NCBI RefSeq assembly: GCF_001278945.1
Contig: NZ_LGRV01000007.1
Coordinates: forward strand, 52,842-116,841
DNA length: 64,000 nucleotides
Reading direction: 5' to 3'
DNA from: Lysinibacillus contaminans
Lineage (GTDB): Bacteria; Bacillota; Bacilli; Bacillales_A; Planococcaceae
The translations under genes and the position numbers were made by a program. Each line of letters starts with the position of its first letter. The first letter of the stretch is position 1. Shown piece by piece: positions 50,792 to 60,283 of this stretch. The notes under the pieces are model-generated. The model was given only the letters and a program-made list of their open reading frames with translations, was not told the DNA's origin and ran no database searches.

Positions 50792-51901
50792 ATGGGGAAA
50801 ACAGTAAGCTTAGACGAAATGATTTATCAATGGTTTAACCATTTTCATAAATATCCAGAAGTCAGTTGGAAAGAGTTTGAGACTACAAAGAAAATTGCTT
50901 CTATTTTAAAAGAAATGAATGTACCATACCAGACTTTCGAAGACTGTACAGGACTTATCGCAGAGATTGGGCGAGGTGAAGATGTTATCGCTGTACGTGC
51001 AGACATTGATGCATTATGGCAAGAGGTCAATGGTGAAATGCGAGCAAATCATTCTTGTGGACATGATGCCAATATTTCAATGGTGCTAGGAGCCTTGTCT
51101 CTAATAAGAAATGAGAATTTTCACAAACGTATTCGCTTCATCTTTCAGCCTGCAGAGGAAACTGGTGGTGGCTCACTTTCGATGATTGATCGGAATGTGC
51201 TTGAGGATGTGACGCATTTATTTGGCATACATTTACGCCCGCAGGAAGAATTACCATTTGGAAAAGTAACGCCGGCTATACATCACGGAGCAGCAGTATT
51301 TTTACAAGGTAAAATTACAGGGATTGATGCACACGGGGCACGACCACACCAAGGGAAAAATGCCATTGATGTATTGTTTGGAATCCAGCAAATGTTGAAA
51401 AACATTTATATAAATCCAGCTGAAATCTATTCTGCTAAATTAACGAAAATGATCGCGGATGGAGGCAGTGTTAATATCATTCCTGGTTCTGCAACATTTT
51501 CTATTGATGTACGTTCTCAAAAAAATCAAGTCTTAGAAGAAGCGAAAAAGAAGATTGAAGTGGGCTTGGATTATATAAAAAACCAATTTGAAATCGAGCT
51601 TGAATGGGAATGGCTCGATATGACACCAGGGGCAGAAGTATCAGCGCACGCGGCGAAGATTGCGGAGCTATCAATTATTGAATCAATCGGAATTGATAGT
51701 TTAGCTGCACCTATACTTACACCTGGAAGTGATGATTTTCATTTCTACACTGTACGAAAACCGTCATTGCAAGCAACGATGATTGGTGTAGGCGCAAATT
51801 TAAGTCCAGGTTTGCATCATCCGAACATGACGTTTGAAAAAGAAGCAATGGTAATTGGAGCAAAAGTACTTGCGAAAACATTAATGAACGCTTCAAATTA
51901 A
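50792..51901 (+). CDS. M20-family amidohydrolase (aminoacylase type)
   Basis: This 369-residue M20 metallohydrolase has VIAVRADIDALW, NHSCGHDANISMVLGALS with metal-binding Cys and His, FIFQPAEETGGG with the catalytic glutamates, a dimerisation domain starting GIDAHGARPHQGKNAID, and the final LHHPNMTFEKEAM histidine. Relatives remove acyl groups from amino acids or split dipeptides. It is followed by a dipeptide epimerase gene, fitting wall-peptide recycling (inference). GAGGTGTATCA precedes the ATG. Confidence 0.9.
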   Translation: MGKTVSLDEMIYQWFNHFHKYPEVSWKEFETTKKIASILKEMNVPYQTFEDCTGLIAEIGRGEDVIAVRADIDALWQEVNGEMRANHSCGHDANISMVLGALSLIRNENFHKRIRFIFQPAEETGGGSLSMIDRNVLEDVTHLFGIHLRPQEELPFGKVTPAIHHGAAVFLQGKITGIDAHGARPHQGKNAIDVLFGIQQMLKNIYINPAEIYSAKLTKMIADGGSVNIIPGSATFSIDVRSQKNQVLEEAKKKIEVGLDYIKNQFEIELEWEWLDMTPGAEVSAHAAKIAELSIIESIGIDSLAAPILTPGSDDFHFYTVRKPSLQATMIGVGANLSPGLHHPNMTFEKEAMVIGAKVLAKTLMNASN

Positions 51902-51943
51902 AAAAAGGGGCCTCTTACTTTATATAAAAGAGAGCCCTTTTTA
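51901..51943 (+). terminator. Terminator
   Basis: AAAGGG, C and TCTT pair with AAGA, G and CCCTTT around an AT-rich loop, with flanking A and T runs. Confidence 0.75.
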
Positions 51944-51987
51944 CTGTATAATTGCATTTATGTGCTTAAAAAGAGAGGGTTTTTAAT

Positions 51988-53097
51988 ATGAAAATACAAG
52001 AAATAGAGATTTTTGCAATTGATTTGCCATTAATTGAACCTTTTGTTGTGAGTTACGATACATATCCTTCGATGCCTTCAATTATCGTAAAAATGACGTC
52101 AGAATGTGGAGTTGTTGGCTGGGGGGAATCTGTACCGGATGACCATGTAACAGGTGAAACACCGGAATCAACATATGCGGTATTGAAAACAAAATTAGCA
52201 CCTTTATTAATTGGCCAAAATCCATTAGAGTTTGAGCGTATTCATGAACTGATGGATTCAGTTGTACGTGGTGTACCCGCTGCAAAAGCAGCGATGGATA
52301 TCGCATGCTTCGACCTTGCTGGGAAAAAGTTAAATGTGCCAGCGTATCAATTAGTAGGTGGACGTTACCATGAGAAATTCCCAATTACTCACGTATTAAG
52401 CATTGGCACACCTGAAAAAATGGCCAAAGAAGCCGCTGAACGTGTGAAGCAGGGCTACCGTTCATTCAAAATGAAGGTTGGAACTGAAGTACAAAAAGAT
52501 GTTGAACGAATTCGTGCAGTACGTGCAGAAGTAGGGAATGAGATTGCTATACGTGTAGACGTCAACCAAGGCTGGAAAACAAGCGCTAACACAATGCCAG
52601 TATTACGTGAGCTAGAAGCACTAGATATAGACTGGTTAGAACAGCCTGTACTTGCTGATGATATTGACGCAATGGTTGAAATCAAATCTAAAACGACAAT
52701 TCCGCTTATGATCGATGAGGGCTTACACGGAGAAAAAGAAATGCGTGAAATAATTGCAAAACGTGCTGCCGATAAAGTGAATATTAAATTAATGAAATGC
52801 GGTGGGATTTACCCGGCAATTAAATTGGCACATATGGCCGAGATGGCAGGAATCGAGTGCCAAATCGGGTCAATGGTCGAGTCTTCTGTCGGATCTGCTG
52901 CAGGTTTCCATGTTGCTTTTGCTAGTAAGGCCTTTAAAAGTGTGGAATTAACAGGACCATTAAAATTTTCGAAGGATATCGGTAACTTGCACTATGATGT
53001 TCCGTTTATCCAATTAAATGAACGCCCAGGCTTAGGTATTGAAGTTGATGAAGTAATATTAGCAGAGCTTTGCCAAGTATCGGTAGTGGTGAAATAG
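51988..53097 (+). CDS. Dipeptide epimerase (enolase superfamily, MR/MLE type)
   Basis: This 369-residue protein has an N-terminal capping domain, then a barrel with the acid/base lysine pair: YRSFKMKVGTEVQKDVERIR and NIKLMKCGGIYPAIKLAHMA. Metal ligands lie in IRVDVNQGW, LEQPV and MIDEGLHG. This is the pattern of L-Ala-D/L-Glu epimerases and related muconate cycloisomerase-like enzymes. Activity on wall-derived dipeptides is the likeliest reading. It starts an operon with the GNAT-nucleoside hydrolase gene 12 bp downstream. Confidence 0.88.
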   Translation: MKIQEIEIFAIDLPLIEPFVVSYDTYPSMPSIIVKMTSECGVVGWGESVPDDHVTGETPESTYAVLKTKLAPLLIGQNPLEFERIHELMDSVVRGVPAAKAAMDIACFDLAGKKLNVPAYQLVGGRYHEKFPITHVLSIGTPEKMAKEAAERVKQGYRSFKMKVGTEVQKDVERIRAVRAEVGNEIAIRVDVNQGWKTSANTMPVLRELEALDIDWLEQPVLADDIDAMVEIKSKTTIPLMIDEGLHGEKEMREIIAKRAADKVNIKLMKCGGIYPAIKLAHMAEMAGIECQIGSMVESSVGSAAGFHVAFASKAFKSVELTGPLKFSKDIGNLHYDVPFIQLNERPGLGIEVDEVILAELCQVSVVVK

Positions 53098-53109
53098 GAG
53101 GACCTAGGC

Positions 53110-54756
53110 ATGTCAATTTATGAGGGAATGTTAGGAGATACACCTTTTTCAGTACGACGCTTGAGCATGGAGGATATCGAAGCGGTAGAAACAGTACAGC
53201 AAGATGTTATTGCGGCGTTAGAGGATAAAAAAATATTACAGCCATTATCGCTTGAAGAATTACAGTTTTTACTTGGAGATCACGGTGTCATGGTAGGTGC
53301 TTTTGTTGATGAAAAGTTAGTGGCATTTCGTGCATTACTGGAACCACCAATAGATACCGAGCATTTAGGTCGAGATGCTGGGCTTGGAGAACATGAATTA
53401 CCGAGAGTCGCTTATCAGGAAATTTCTGTTGTACATCCAAAATACCGAGGCTATGGGCTTCAACGTACGTTAGCACAAGTTGTGATGCGGGAATTAGACC
53501 GCACACGCTTTGATTATATTTGTGCGACAGTCATGCCGTTTAATATCGCAAGCTTAAAGGATAAATTTGCGCAGGGTATGCAGGTCGTGGCACTAAAGCT
53601 AAAGTATGGTGGTAAATTACGTTATGTCTTTATGAAAGATTTACGTGAAGATGTAGCACAACAATTCAGCGAAACAACACGCATTCATATGGCAGATACA
53701 GTAGCACAGCAAGCTTTACTAAAAGAGGGCTGGCTTGGCGTTAGTATGATGCAGCAAGACGGTGAGTGGTTTATAGAGTATAAGAAGGTGGTAGGTAACA
53801 TGCGAAAAATCCCAGTGATTATTGATACAGATCCAGGTATTGATGATGCGATGATGTTGACATATGCTTGTGCAAGTGAAGAGCTTGATATTTTACTCGT
53901 GACAACGGCGGCGGGCAATATATCCCAAGATAAAACAAATTATAATGCACGTGCTTTTTTAAGTTATATCGGTGCGAATGTCGAAGTGGCGCAAGGGTTG
54001 GATAAGCCTATTTTACGTGAACTTGAAGTAGCCGAAGATATTCATGGGGAGAGTGGTCTAGGTAATGTTGATTTGCCAGCCCCAACTTTACCATGCAGTG
54101 AGCGACCAGCTATACAGGCAATGGTCGAAACATTATTAGCTAGTCCTGTGCCAGTCACAATTGTGGCGACAGGCCCTTTAACGAATATTGCAGCCTTATT
54201 ATTAGCACATCCTGAGGTAAAGTCGAAAATAAAAGTGATTTCTTGGATGGGTGGCTCGGCTGTGGGTGGCAATATGTCGCCAACTGCTGAATTTAATGCT
54301 TACGTCGATCCACATGCAGTAGAAATTGTTTTCCGTTCGGGATTACCAATTGTCATGAGTGGTCTTGATGTGACGCATAAGGCGTATGTGACAGTTGAGG
54401 AAACGCAGCGGATTGCAGCAATAGGTACCGATTTTTCGGACAAGGTTGTAAAAATGCTAACGTTTTACTTAGGTGTTATGAAGCGAACACCGTTTCATGC
54501 GGAAAACTACGATTCAACGATTCGTTTCCATGACTTATGTGCAGTAGCTTATGTACTGTCTCCAGAATTATTTGAAGGTCAAGATTGTTATGTGGAAGTC
54601 TCATTAGATGGCGTAACAGCCGGTACTACAGTCGTTGATTATATGGGCGCAAGCGGCAAAACGCCAAATGTAAAGGTACTTCATTCGGTAAAACGAGAGG
54701 CATTTGTTGAGCAATTTATGCAGGCAGTCGAAGTGATTAGTACACGAATCAAATGA
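53110..54756 (+). CDS. Fusion of GNAT acetyltransferase and nucleoside hydrolase
   Basis: One uninterrupted 548-codon frame. Residues 1-230 are a GNAT-like enzyme (VAYQEISVVHPKYRGYGLQR, acetyl-CoA loop RGYGLQ). Residues 236-548 are a complete nucleoside hydrolase starting MRKIPVIIDTDPGIDDAMML, with IHGESGLGNVDLP, ATGPLTNIAALLLAHPEVKS and a SWMGGSAVGG segment. At the junction, GAAGGTGG and GTAGGTAAC lie just before an ATG, an ordinary internal ribosome site, and a TAG sits there in another frame. So this may be two genes joined by an indel. AGGAGG precedes the first ATG. Confidence 0.8.
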   Translation: MSIYEGMLGDTPFSVRRLSMEDIEAVETVQQDVIAALEDKKILQPLSLEELQFLLGDHGVMVGAFVDEKLVAFRALLEPPIDTEHLGRDAGLGEHELPRVAYQEISVVHPKYRGYGLQRTLAQVVMRELDRTRFDYICATVMPFNIASLKDKFAQGMQVVALKLKYGGKLRYVFMKDLREDVAQQFSETTRIHMADTVAQQALLKEGWLGVSMMQQDGEWFIEYKKVVGNMRKIPVIIDTDPGIDDAMMLTYACASEELDILLVTTAAGNISQDKTNYNARAFLSYIGANVEVAQGLDKPILRELEVAEDIHGESGLGNVDLPAPTLPCSERPAIQAMVETLLASPVPVTIVATGPLTNIAALLLAHPEVKSKIKVISWMGGSAVGGNMSPTAEFNAYVDPHAVEIVFRSGLPIVMSGLDVTHKAYVTVEETQRIAAIGTDFSDKVVKMLTFYLGVMKRTPFHAENYDSTIRFHDLCAVAYVLSPELFEGQDCYVEVSLDGVTAGTTVVDYMGASGKTPNVKVLHSVKREAFVEQFMQAVEVISTRIK

Positions 54757-54761
54757 AAAAT

Positions 54762-54803
54762 AAGCCTTACTTTTCACAGGAATGTGAGAGGTAAGGCTTT
54801 TTC
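54762..54803 (+). terminator. Terminator
   Basis: AAGCCTTAC pairs with GTAAGGCTT, with CACA/TGTG inside and five Ts. It ends the epimerase operon. Confidence 0.85.
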
Positions 54804-54825
54804 TTTGAGTTAGGTAACATGTTTA

Positions 54826-55536
54826 TTATTTTTTTAGTGGACAGAAGCCACATGCCATTAAGCCTGGAATGTCTTTAGAGAAGCAGCATGTTTTCCGTAC
54901 AGGAATATTCACTAAATCTGACGGGCTACGGTTACCTGTATATTCAGCCCACCAAGATTTAGTGGAGAAACGTGCCCATGTTTTTGGGTCTTCTAAAACT
55001 TCGATATCTTCCATTGCTTGATCTGCAAGACCGGGATTAGATAGCAACATGTGATAATGCCATAGTAAATAACCAAAGAAATTCTCCCATATAGTAAGTG
55101 GAGAAATCGATGTTACCTTACGGAGCTGTTGTACAATAATTTGCCCATCATACAGAATTTTTTCGATAACTGCTTGGCGTTCGTCTTCGTCTACGTAGCG
55201 CCAATCATTTGGATTAACGAACATGCTCACGGTGAAAGCACCGAATTCTTTTGCGGCATCGAAACGGATTTCAAGAGGCTTACCGTTCCATACTTCGTCA
55301 TAGGCAGCAAGCATGTAAAATTGCATTGCAAAAAACATACCGTAGCGTCGTGAAAAATGAGAAATTGCTGCAGTTTCTGTCGCAGCATCGGTAATCCCCA
55401 CCATTAGCTGTAAAAAATCGTCATGATAAAAATCTTTATGTATATCTGCTAACGTAAATAATGTCCGTTTAGGTTCTGTTGTGTAAATGCTGTACGAATT
55501 GAGCTGTCGTACTTGATCCATTGTTAATGCTGGCAT
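54826..55536 (-). CDS. FhuF-like siderophore-iron reductase
   Basis: This 236-residue protein ends with the 2Fe-2S motif of FhuF-type ferric reductases: RKTCCFSKDIPGLMACGFCP, i.e. C-C-x10-C-x2-C. The preceding 200 residues contain helical segments (FFAMQFYMLAAYDEVWNGKP, TIWENFFGYLLWHYHMLLS) as in the family. It releases iron from imported siderophores in the cytosol. The ATG at 55536 follows AAGGTGAT. I see no Fur box at its own promoter, although one lies 650 bp away beyond the divergent DUF4395 gene. Confidence 0.8.
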   Translation of the reverse strand: MPALTMDQVRQLNSYSIYTTEPKRTLFTLADIHKDFYHDDFLQLMVGITDAATETAAISHFSRRYGMFFAMQFYMLAAYDEVWNGKPLEIRFDAAKEFGAFTVSMFVNPNDWRYVDEDERQAVIEKILYDGQIIVQQLRKVTSISPLTIWENFFGYLLWHYHMLLSNPGLADQAMEDIEVLEDPKTWARFSTKSWWAEYTGNRSPSDLVNIPVRKTCCFSKDIPGLMACGFCPLKK

Positions 55537-55697
55537 TTCCATCACCTTTTCTTTGTAAGTCGTTTGTATCTAAATAAAAGAAATGTCCGCATGAGGGTGT
55601 TTCTTCCTTTTCTTATTATAAATTATTAATTTTTTCTTCACAAATGGAATGCAATAACGTAAGATAAATTAAACATATCTGAAAGGTAGGTTTAAGG

Positions 55698-56123
55698 ATG
55701 ACCCAGCCATTTTTAATTCCAAGACCGCTTGTTCGACTCAATCAGTGGACTATTCTAATTAGTGTTGTGCTGACGTGGGCGACAGGGATTGTTTGGTTAT
55801 TAGCGATTCCTCTAGTAGCCAATTTGCTCGGTGTTTTATGCAATTTTAATCCAATAATTCGTCTCGGAAAGAACTTTTTGAGAAAAGCACCATCTGCGTA
55901 TATACCAGAAGATGCACAGCAACAAAAATTCAATTCCAGTATAGCTAGTGTTTGTTTAGCCGGTGGATTCATAAGTTTCCTATTAGATTGGCAAGTGGCG
56001 GGCTATGTATTTACAATATTAGTTGCGATTGCTTCATCTGTCGCCATTGCAGGATTTTGTATCGGTTGTTTTTTGCACTTCCAATTGAAACAATGGCAAT
56101 ATCGACACTCGCTTAAAAGATAA
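55698..56123 (+). CDS. DUF4395 family membrane protein
   Basis: This 141-residue protein has four hydrophobic segments, begins with RPLVRLNQWTILISVVLTW, and ends in FCIGCFLHFQLKQWQYR. The FCxGCFL motif with a C-x2-C is the DUF4395 signature. The paired cysteines suggest a link to thiol or thioredoxin chemistry, as other members sit near such genes; no function is proven. AAAGGTAGG precedes the ATG. It is followed by the Fur-controlled candidate small RNA. Confidence 0.85.
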   Translation: MTQPFLIPRPLVRLNQWTILISVVLTWATGIVWLLAIPLVANLLGVLCNFNPIIRLGKNFLRKAPSAYIPEDAQQQKFNSSIASVCLAGGFISFLLDWQVAGYVFTILVAIASSVAIAGFCIGCFLHFQLKQWQYRHSLKR

Positions 56124-56167
56124 TTGCAACAATTTTTAAAATATTTTATTAAATGTTAGAATGGGTG

Positions 56168-56200
56168 TTGACTTTATAACTGATAATGATTATCATTATC
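56168..56200 (+). promoter_or_regulatory. Promoter with perfect Fur box
   Basis: TTGACT (56168-56173) and TATCAT (56191-56196) are 17 bp apart. The 19-bp palindrome GATAATGATTATCATTATC (56182-56200) matches the Fur consensus and covers the -10. Iron-replete Fur should block this promoter. No coding gene follows before a terminator. Confidence 0.9.
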
Positions 56201-56202
56201 GT

Positions 56203-56370
56203 ATAAAGATTATTCCTCTTTTACAAAACGAGTGTAAAGAGGATGGACTTTAGCTACTTTTCTCCAGAAGTTTGCTAGTTCATGAAAGCGGTCCTAAAAC
56301 CCCCCTCATTTTTTAGGAACGTGAAAATCTCAGAGCGACTTATTCACATGTGGATAAGTCGCTTTTTTTT
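56203..56370 (+). ncRNA. Candidate Fur-regulated small RNA with C-rich loop
   Basis: From the predicted start near 56203 to the T run ending 56370 there is no credible gene. Three hairpins can form: CCTCTTTTACA with TGTAAAGAGG (56215-56242); TCCTAAAA with TTTTAGGA (56292-56318) exposing six Cs then TC in the loop; and terminator GCGACTTAT with ATAAGTCGC (56335-56362) plus eight Ts. A C-rich loop can pair with G-rich ribosome sites, as in FsrA, the iron-sparing RNA of B. subtilis. Function is inferred by analogy. Confidence 0.7.
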
Positions 56371-56480
56371 GTTTTGCTTACTTACTGTTAGTTTTTGATG
56401 GTGAAGTTTGGTAAATCAATGAGCGTGGTATACTATGGTAAAAAGTAGAAGTTTAATTAGAAATAAATGGAGGGGGATAA

Positions 56481-57230
56481 ATGAAGAAATATATTATCAC
56501 TTTGTTCATCGTTTTAGCCTTTTTAACAAACCCATCATCATCTAAAGCGGAAGTGCAGTGGGACGGGGCACAAGTTGTGAAGGGACAAACAGGCAAAATG
56601 ACTTTTACAAAGGATGTAAAAGTATATAAGAAAAATACAAATGGTACGTATAGCTCAATGACAGTCAAGCGCAACAACTATTTTCGGGTTTATGATATCG
56701 AAAAGTATAAAGGTAAAACATTTTATTGGATGAGCTCAGGTTATCGTGTACAAGCAACGGATTTAGTTGTTTTTAAGAAAGTACCTTTGAATATCCGCGC
56801 TTCTTTTTATGATAATCCTGGCTATATTAACATCAGTCGTCAAGGTGATGAACATAGCTATGGAACACATTACACAACTGGAGTCGTGTATCATAATATT
56901 TCCATAGGTGAAAACCTATTCTACTCTGATTATAATGAGACTGGTGATTCTATTGACCACTATATTGATGGCTCAGATATTCGCATTGTCGAAACAACGA
57001 AAAGAGACGAAGGATTCTATATGTTAACGGCTGATGCACAGATGTTATACGGTCCAACGAATGGAGCGATGGAGGCGGGAATGTATTCAAAAGGAACTGC
57101 TTTTTCATCAATTGGACTTGAAATTAATGGATACCTCATGGTAGGATTTGAATTTGAAAATAATGGATACCTTAATCTGGGATCTGGATTCTACTTCCCT
57201 GTAACATTACTCGAACCTGTGAAAAAATAA
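56481..57230 (+). CDS. Secreted hypothetical protein, N-terminal part of a gene split by a stop
   Basis: Encodes 249 residues with a signal peptide (KKYIITLFIVLAFLTNPSSS, cleavage near SKAEV). An SH3-like beta-rich part follows: TGKMTFTKDVKVYKKNTNGT, FRVYDIEKYKGKTFYWMSSG. The TAA at 57228-57230 is followed in the same frame by 26 open codons and then the 167-codon frame at 57309, so the two ORFs look like one 443-codon gene interrupted by one nonsense codon. ATGGAGGGGG precedes the start. Family unknown. Confidence 0.7.
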   Translation: MKKYIITLFIVLAFLTNPSSSKAEVQWDGAQVVKGQTGKMTFTKDVKVYKKNTNGTYSSMTVKRNNYFRVYDIEKYKGKTFYWMSSGYRVQATDLVVFKKVPLNIRASFYDNPGYINISRQGDEHSYGTHYTTGVVYHNISIGENLFYSDYNETGDSIDHYIDGSDIRIVETTKRDEGFYMLTADAQMLYGPTNGAMEAGMYSKGTAFSSIGLEINGYLMVGFEFENNGYLNLGSGFYFPVTLLEPVKK

Positions 57231-57812
57231 GGGAAACGCTATATTCGATATGGTGTAAATGCTGAAGTTAATGGAAGTCAAAAAGAGCTAAAACGTTTTG
57301 ATGAAGGAGTGTTATTGACAGAAAATGATATGACAGCTTGGATTGAGATAGATGGGGAAGTATATAGTGTACCGAAACAAGCTCTAGCTACCATAAGACC
57401 GAACGAATCACCGATTATTACAACCTCTTTCTTGCCAAATGATACACTTCAACAGCTAGTGTATCAGAACTATCGTACTCCAACCTCTGTTTATAAGAAA
57501 ACGACTAATAATCGCTTTGAAACGCAAAACGTTTATAAGTTCATTGACTATCATGAAACAGAAAAAACCTTTAATTATGAAATGGATGGCATCAAATATA
57601 TATTTGAAAAGCCAGTTACAGAGGGCTCAAAAGTGACTAGTATAGTGAGTGGAATGGAACAGGAAGAGCTTGTTCGTGCCATTCATTACACAGTCACAAC
57701 AGAAGCAGGTACGTTTAACAATGTTGTGGAAATTCCCTTTAGTGGATTTTTTGCACCGGGCTATGGTTTTATCTATAATCATTATGGCAACCAACTAATG
57801 TCTTATGAATAA
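57231..57812 (+). pseudogene. C-terminal part of the split secreted-protein gene
   Basis: It continues the upstream frame directly after TAA: KRYIRYGVNAEVNGSQKELK, then RFDEGVLLTENDMTAWIEID and a further 150 residues of beta-rich sequence ending HYGNQLMSYE. It has no signal peptide. A TTG at 57315 with AAGGAG five bases upstream could allow separate translation, but the product would lack an export signal. Read-through of the TAA or a recent mutation are both possible. Confidence 0.7.
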
Positions 57813-57858
57813 TAAATCCTTTACTTATTTGATTGAAGGATGAAAATCTTAGTAATAG

Positions 57859-57906
57859 AAAAACAGGTGAGGGAAAACAAATTGTTTTTCCTTACCTGTT
57901 TTATTT
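57859..57906 (+). terminator. Terminator
   Basis: AAAACAGGT and AGGGAAAA pair with TTTTTCCT and ACCTGTTTT. It ends the split gene and faces the convergent DMT gene. Confidence 0.8.
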
Positions 57907-57932
57907 TAGGGACTTATTAACGGTCCTTTAAT

Positions 57933-58895
57933 CTATGAAGATAACGATTTCTCAGTGGAATTCCTTTTACCGAGTAGCATAGTATAGTAGCTGTGTAATA
58001 GCATACCGACAATGATAACGCCAAGTCCAGCAAGCGCAATTGGGTCTGGGAACGCAATACCTAATAGGAGCACTTCCCCAATAATAACGAAAAGTATTTC
58101 TGTTGATTGTGTCGCTTCTACAGCGGCTAGTTTGCCCTGGTGATCTCGTACACGATCGGTCGCAATAAAAAATAGAATAGTAGCAATGACACCAGAGCTA
58201 ATACCGACCAATAAGCATTGAAGGACTTGAGTCTTTGAAGGGAGTCCGACTGTCGCTATTGCATAAATAGCCATTACGATCCATGCTGGCATTGACGCAA
58301 TTGTCATGCCAAGTACGCGCTGAAATGTATCGATACGTCCATCACAAACATCCATCATTTTACGATTACCAAGTGGATAAGCGAATGCTGCTATAACGAC
58401 TGGTAAAATGCCGAGCATCAAGCTTTTTAGAGGAACATTTTGTGCTTGTGGAACTTGAATCAATAAAATACCGACTAAAATAACGCATGAAATAAGTAAC
58501 GATACGAGCGGGATTTTTTGGCGGACGGTTTTATTTGCAATTACAGAAACAAAAAGGGGAGCGAGTAATACGCCTGCGACAATTGTAAACTGCCATGTAC
58601 CCGAAACGAGCCAACCTGGACCAAATGCTGCAGCAAACGTTAGTGGTGCGTAAAATAGTACGAAGCCGACAAAGCTCCATGATAGCCAAGCAACAGGTTG
58701 AGCCTTCATCTCTCCTGAAAGTTGTGTAAAGCCTTTACGGTAAAAGACAATGACAAGCAAAAATGGAAGCATAAAAAAGTAGCGTAATGAAGCACTCCAT
58801 AGCCAACTACCGCCTTGCATTTCCATTGCGTGATTTAAAATAAATGTCACGGCAAAAAATAGAGAAGCTAAAATACCCAATGCAATTTCTTTCAT
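57933..58895 (-). CDS. DMT-superfamily multidrug resistance efflux transporter
   Basis: This 320-residue protein has ten hydrophobic segments made of two five-helix halves. It begins EIALGILASLFFAVTFILNH, with GSWLWSASLRYFFMLPFLL and FGPGWLVSGTWQFTIVAG, then the second half with ATQSTEILFVIIGEVLLLG. This is the EmrE-like DMT group of Bacillales. Substrate unknown. GAGGTG precedes the ATG. Monocistronic. Confidence 0.85.
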   Translation of the reverse strand: MKEIALGILASLFFAVTFILNHAMEMQGGSWLWSASLRYFFMLPFLLVIVFYRKGFTQLSGEMKAQPVAWLSWSFVGFVLFYAPLTFAAAFGPGWLVSGTWQFTIVAGVLLAPLFVSVIANKTVRQKIPLVSLLISCVILVGILLIQVPQAQNVPLKSLMLGILPVVIAAFAYPLGNRKMMDVCDGRIDTFQRVLGMTIASMPAWIVMAIYAIATVGLPSKTQVLQCLLVGISSGVIATILFFIATDRVRDHQGKLAAVEATQSTEILFVIIGEVLLLGIAFPDPIALAGLGVIIVGMLLHSYYTMLLGKRNSTEKSLSS

Positions 58896-58964
58896 AACAA
58901 TTTCACCTCATTTTGATTAAAACAACCCAAAATAATCTATGTAATTGGAAAATTCAGTTATATT

Positions 58965-59017
58965 AAGGCGGAAACTACGAAGAAAAGGGATCTTTCCCTC
59001 GTAGCAACATCCGCCGA
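58965..59017 (-). terminator. Hairpin after pepT
   Basis: GGCGGA and CTACGA segments pair with TCGTAG and TCCGCC in a long stem. The T tract on the minus strand is weak. Confidence 0.55.
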
Positions 59018-59023
59018 GTAAGA

Positions 59024-60253
59024 TTACTTACCTTGCTGTTCGAAAAGCTGCACAATTTCTATAATTACTTGTGTTGCTTTTTCCATTGTTTCTCCAGATA
59101 CATATTCGAATTTACCGTGCATATTTTCACCACCGGCAAAAATATTCGGTGTTGGTAAGCCCATATAAGAAAGCTGTGAGCCATCAGTACCGCCACGGAT
59201 TGGTAATGTGTTCGGTGTAATATCTAATTTTTCCATTGCTACACGGGCAATGTCGACAATCTCTTTTACAGGTTCAATTTTTTCGCCCATATTATAATAT
59301 TGATCTTCGATAGAAATACTTAATGCATTTTCACCAAATTGTGATTGAATTTTTGCAGCTGTATCCAGCATTAGTTGTTTTTTTGCTTCGAATTTTTGAC
59401 GATCATGGTCGCGTACGATATAAGAAAGCTCTGCAAGTTCGATGGAACCGTTGAAATTCATCAAATGGATAAACCCTTCATAGCCTTCTGTTTTTTCTGG
59501 TACAGCATCTGCAGGCATTTCGTTTTGGAAAGCGATTGCCATTGTAATCGCATTGACCATTTTATTTTTTGCAGAGCCTGGATGTACACTCGTACCCTTA
59601 GTAATGACTTTCACTCCTGCTGCATTAAAGCTTTCAAATTGAAGTTCACCAAGTGGGCCACCATCCATTGTGTAGGCATAGTCAGCACCGAAAGCCTCTA
59701 TATCAAATTTATGTGGACCACGACCGATTTCTTCATCAGGCGTAAATGCCACACGTATTTTACCGTGTTTAATGTGAGGGTTTTTCACTAGGTAATCCAT
59801 TGCGGAAATAATTTCCGCGATGCCAGCTTTATCATCAGCGCCTAACAGTGTTGTACCGTCAGTTGTAATGAGTGTTTGGCCGACATAATTTTTAAGCTCA
59901 GGGAAGTCTGTTGGTGACATCACTAAATTAGGATTTAGGTGGATATCTCCACCATCGTAGTTGTCGATGCGTTGTGGATTGACGTTTGTACCTGTGAAAT
60001 CAGTCGCTGTATCCACATGTGCTAAAAATCCGATTGTTGGAACTTCTTTATCTGTATTTGATTCAAGCGTTGCAAATAAGTAGCCATTGTCATCTAACGT
60101 TATATCAGTTAAACCAATAGCAATAAGTTCGTCCTTTAACATGTACAATAAGTCGAATTGTTTCTGAGTGGAAGGCGTTGTCTCGCTTGTAAAGTCGGAT
60201 TGAGTATCAATTTTTGCGTAGCGAATTAATCGTTCAATTACTTGTTCTTTCAT
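59024..60253 (-). CDS. pepT: Peptidase T (tripeptide aminopeptidase)
   Basis: This 409-residue M20B di-zinc peptidase has [13 protein letters not shown] (first metal site), [31 protein letters not shown] with the catalytic glutamate, [15 protein letters not shown], and [20 protein letters not shown] near the end. It removes the N-terminal residue from tripeptides in the cytosol. The ATG at 60253 follows AGGAGG; the upstream in-frame ATG has no site. The YhhN gene starts 30 bp upstream of it on the same strand. Confidence 0.96.
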   Translation of the reverse strand: MKEQVIERLIRYAKIDTQSDFTSETTPSTQKQFDLLYMLKDELIAIGLTDITLDDNGYLFATLESNTDKEVPTIGFLAHVDTATDFTGTNVNPQRIDNYDGGDIHLNPNLVMSPTDFPELKNYVGQTLITTDGTTLLGADDKAGIAEIISAMDYLVKNPHIKHGKIRVAFTPDEEIGRGPHKFDIEAFGADYAYTMDGGPLGELQFESFNAAGVKVITKGTSVHPGSAKNKMVNAITMAIAFQNEMPADAVPEKTEGYEGFIHLMNFNGSIELAELSYIVRDHDRQKFEAKKQLMLDTAAKIQSQFGENALSISIEDQYYNMGEKIEPVKEIVDIARVAMEKLDITPNTLPIRGGTDGSQLSYMGLPTPNIFAGGENMHGKFEYVSGETMEKATQVIIEIVQLFEQQGK

Positions 60254-60283
60254 AAATATTGCCTCCTGAAGAATGATTTTCAC

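Noticed and set aside
56281..56400. Short ATG frame through the Fur-controlled interval as a leader peptide or small protein
   Set aside because: It reads straight through the terminator stem and T run and has no ribosome site.
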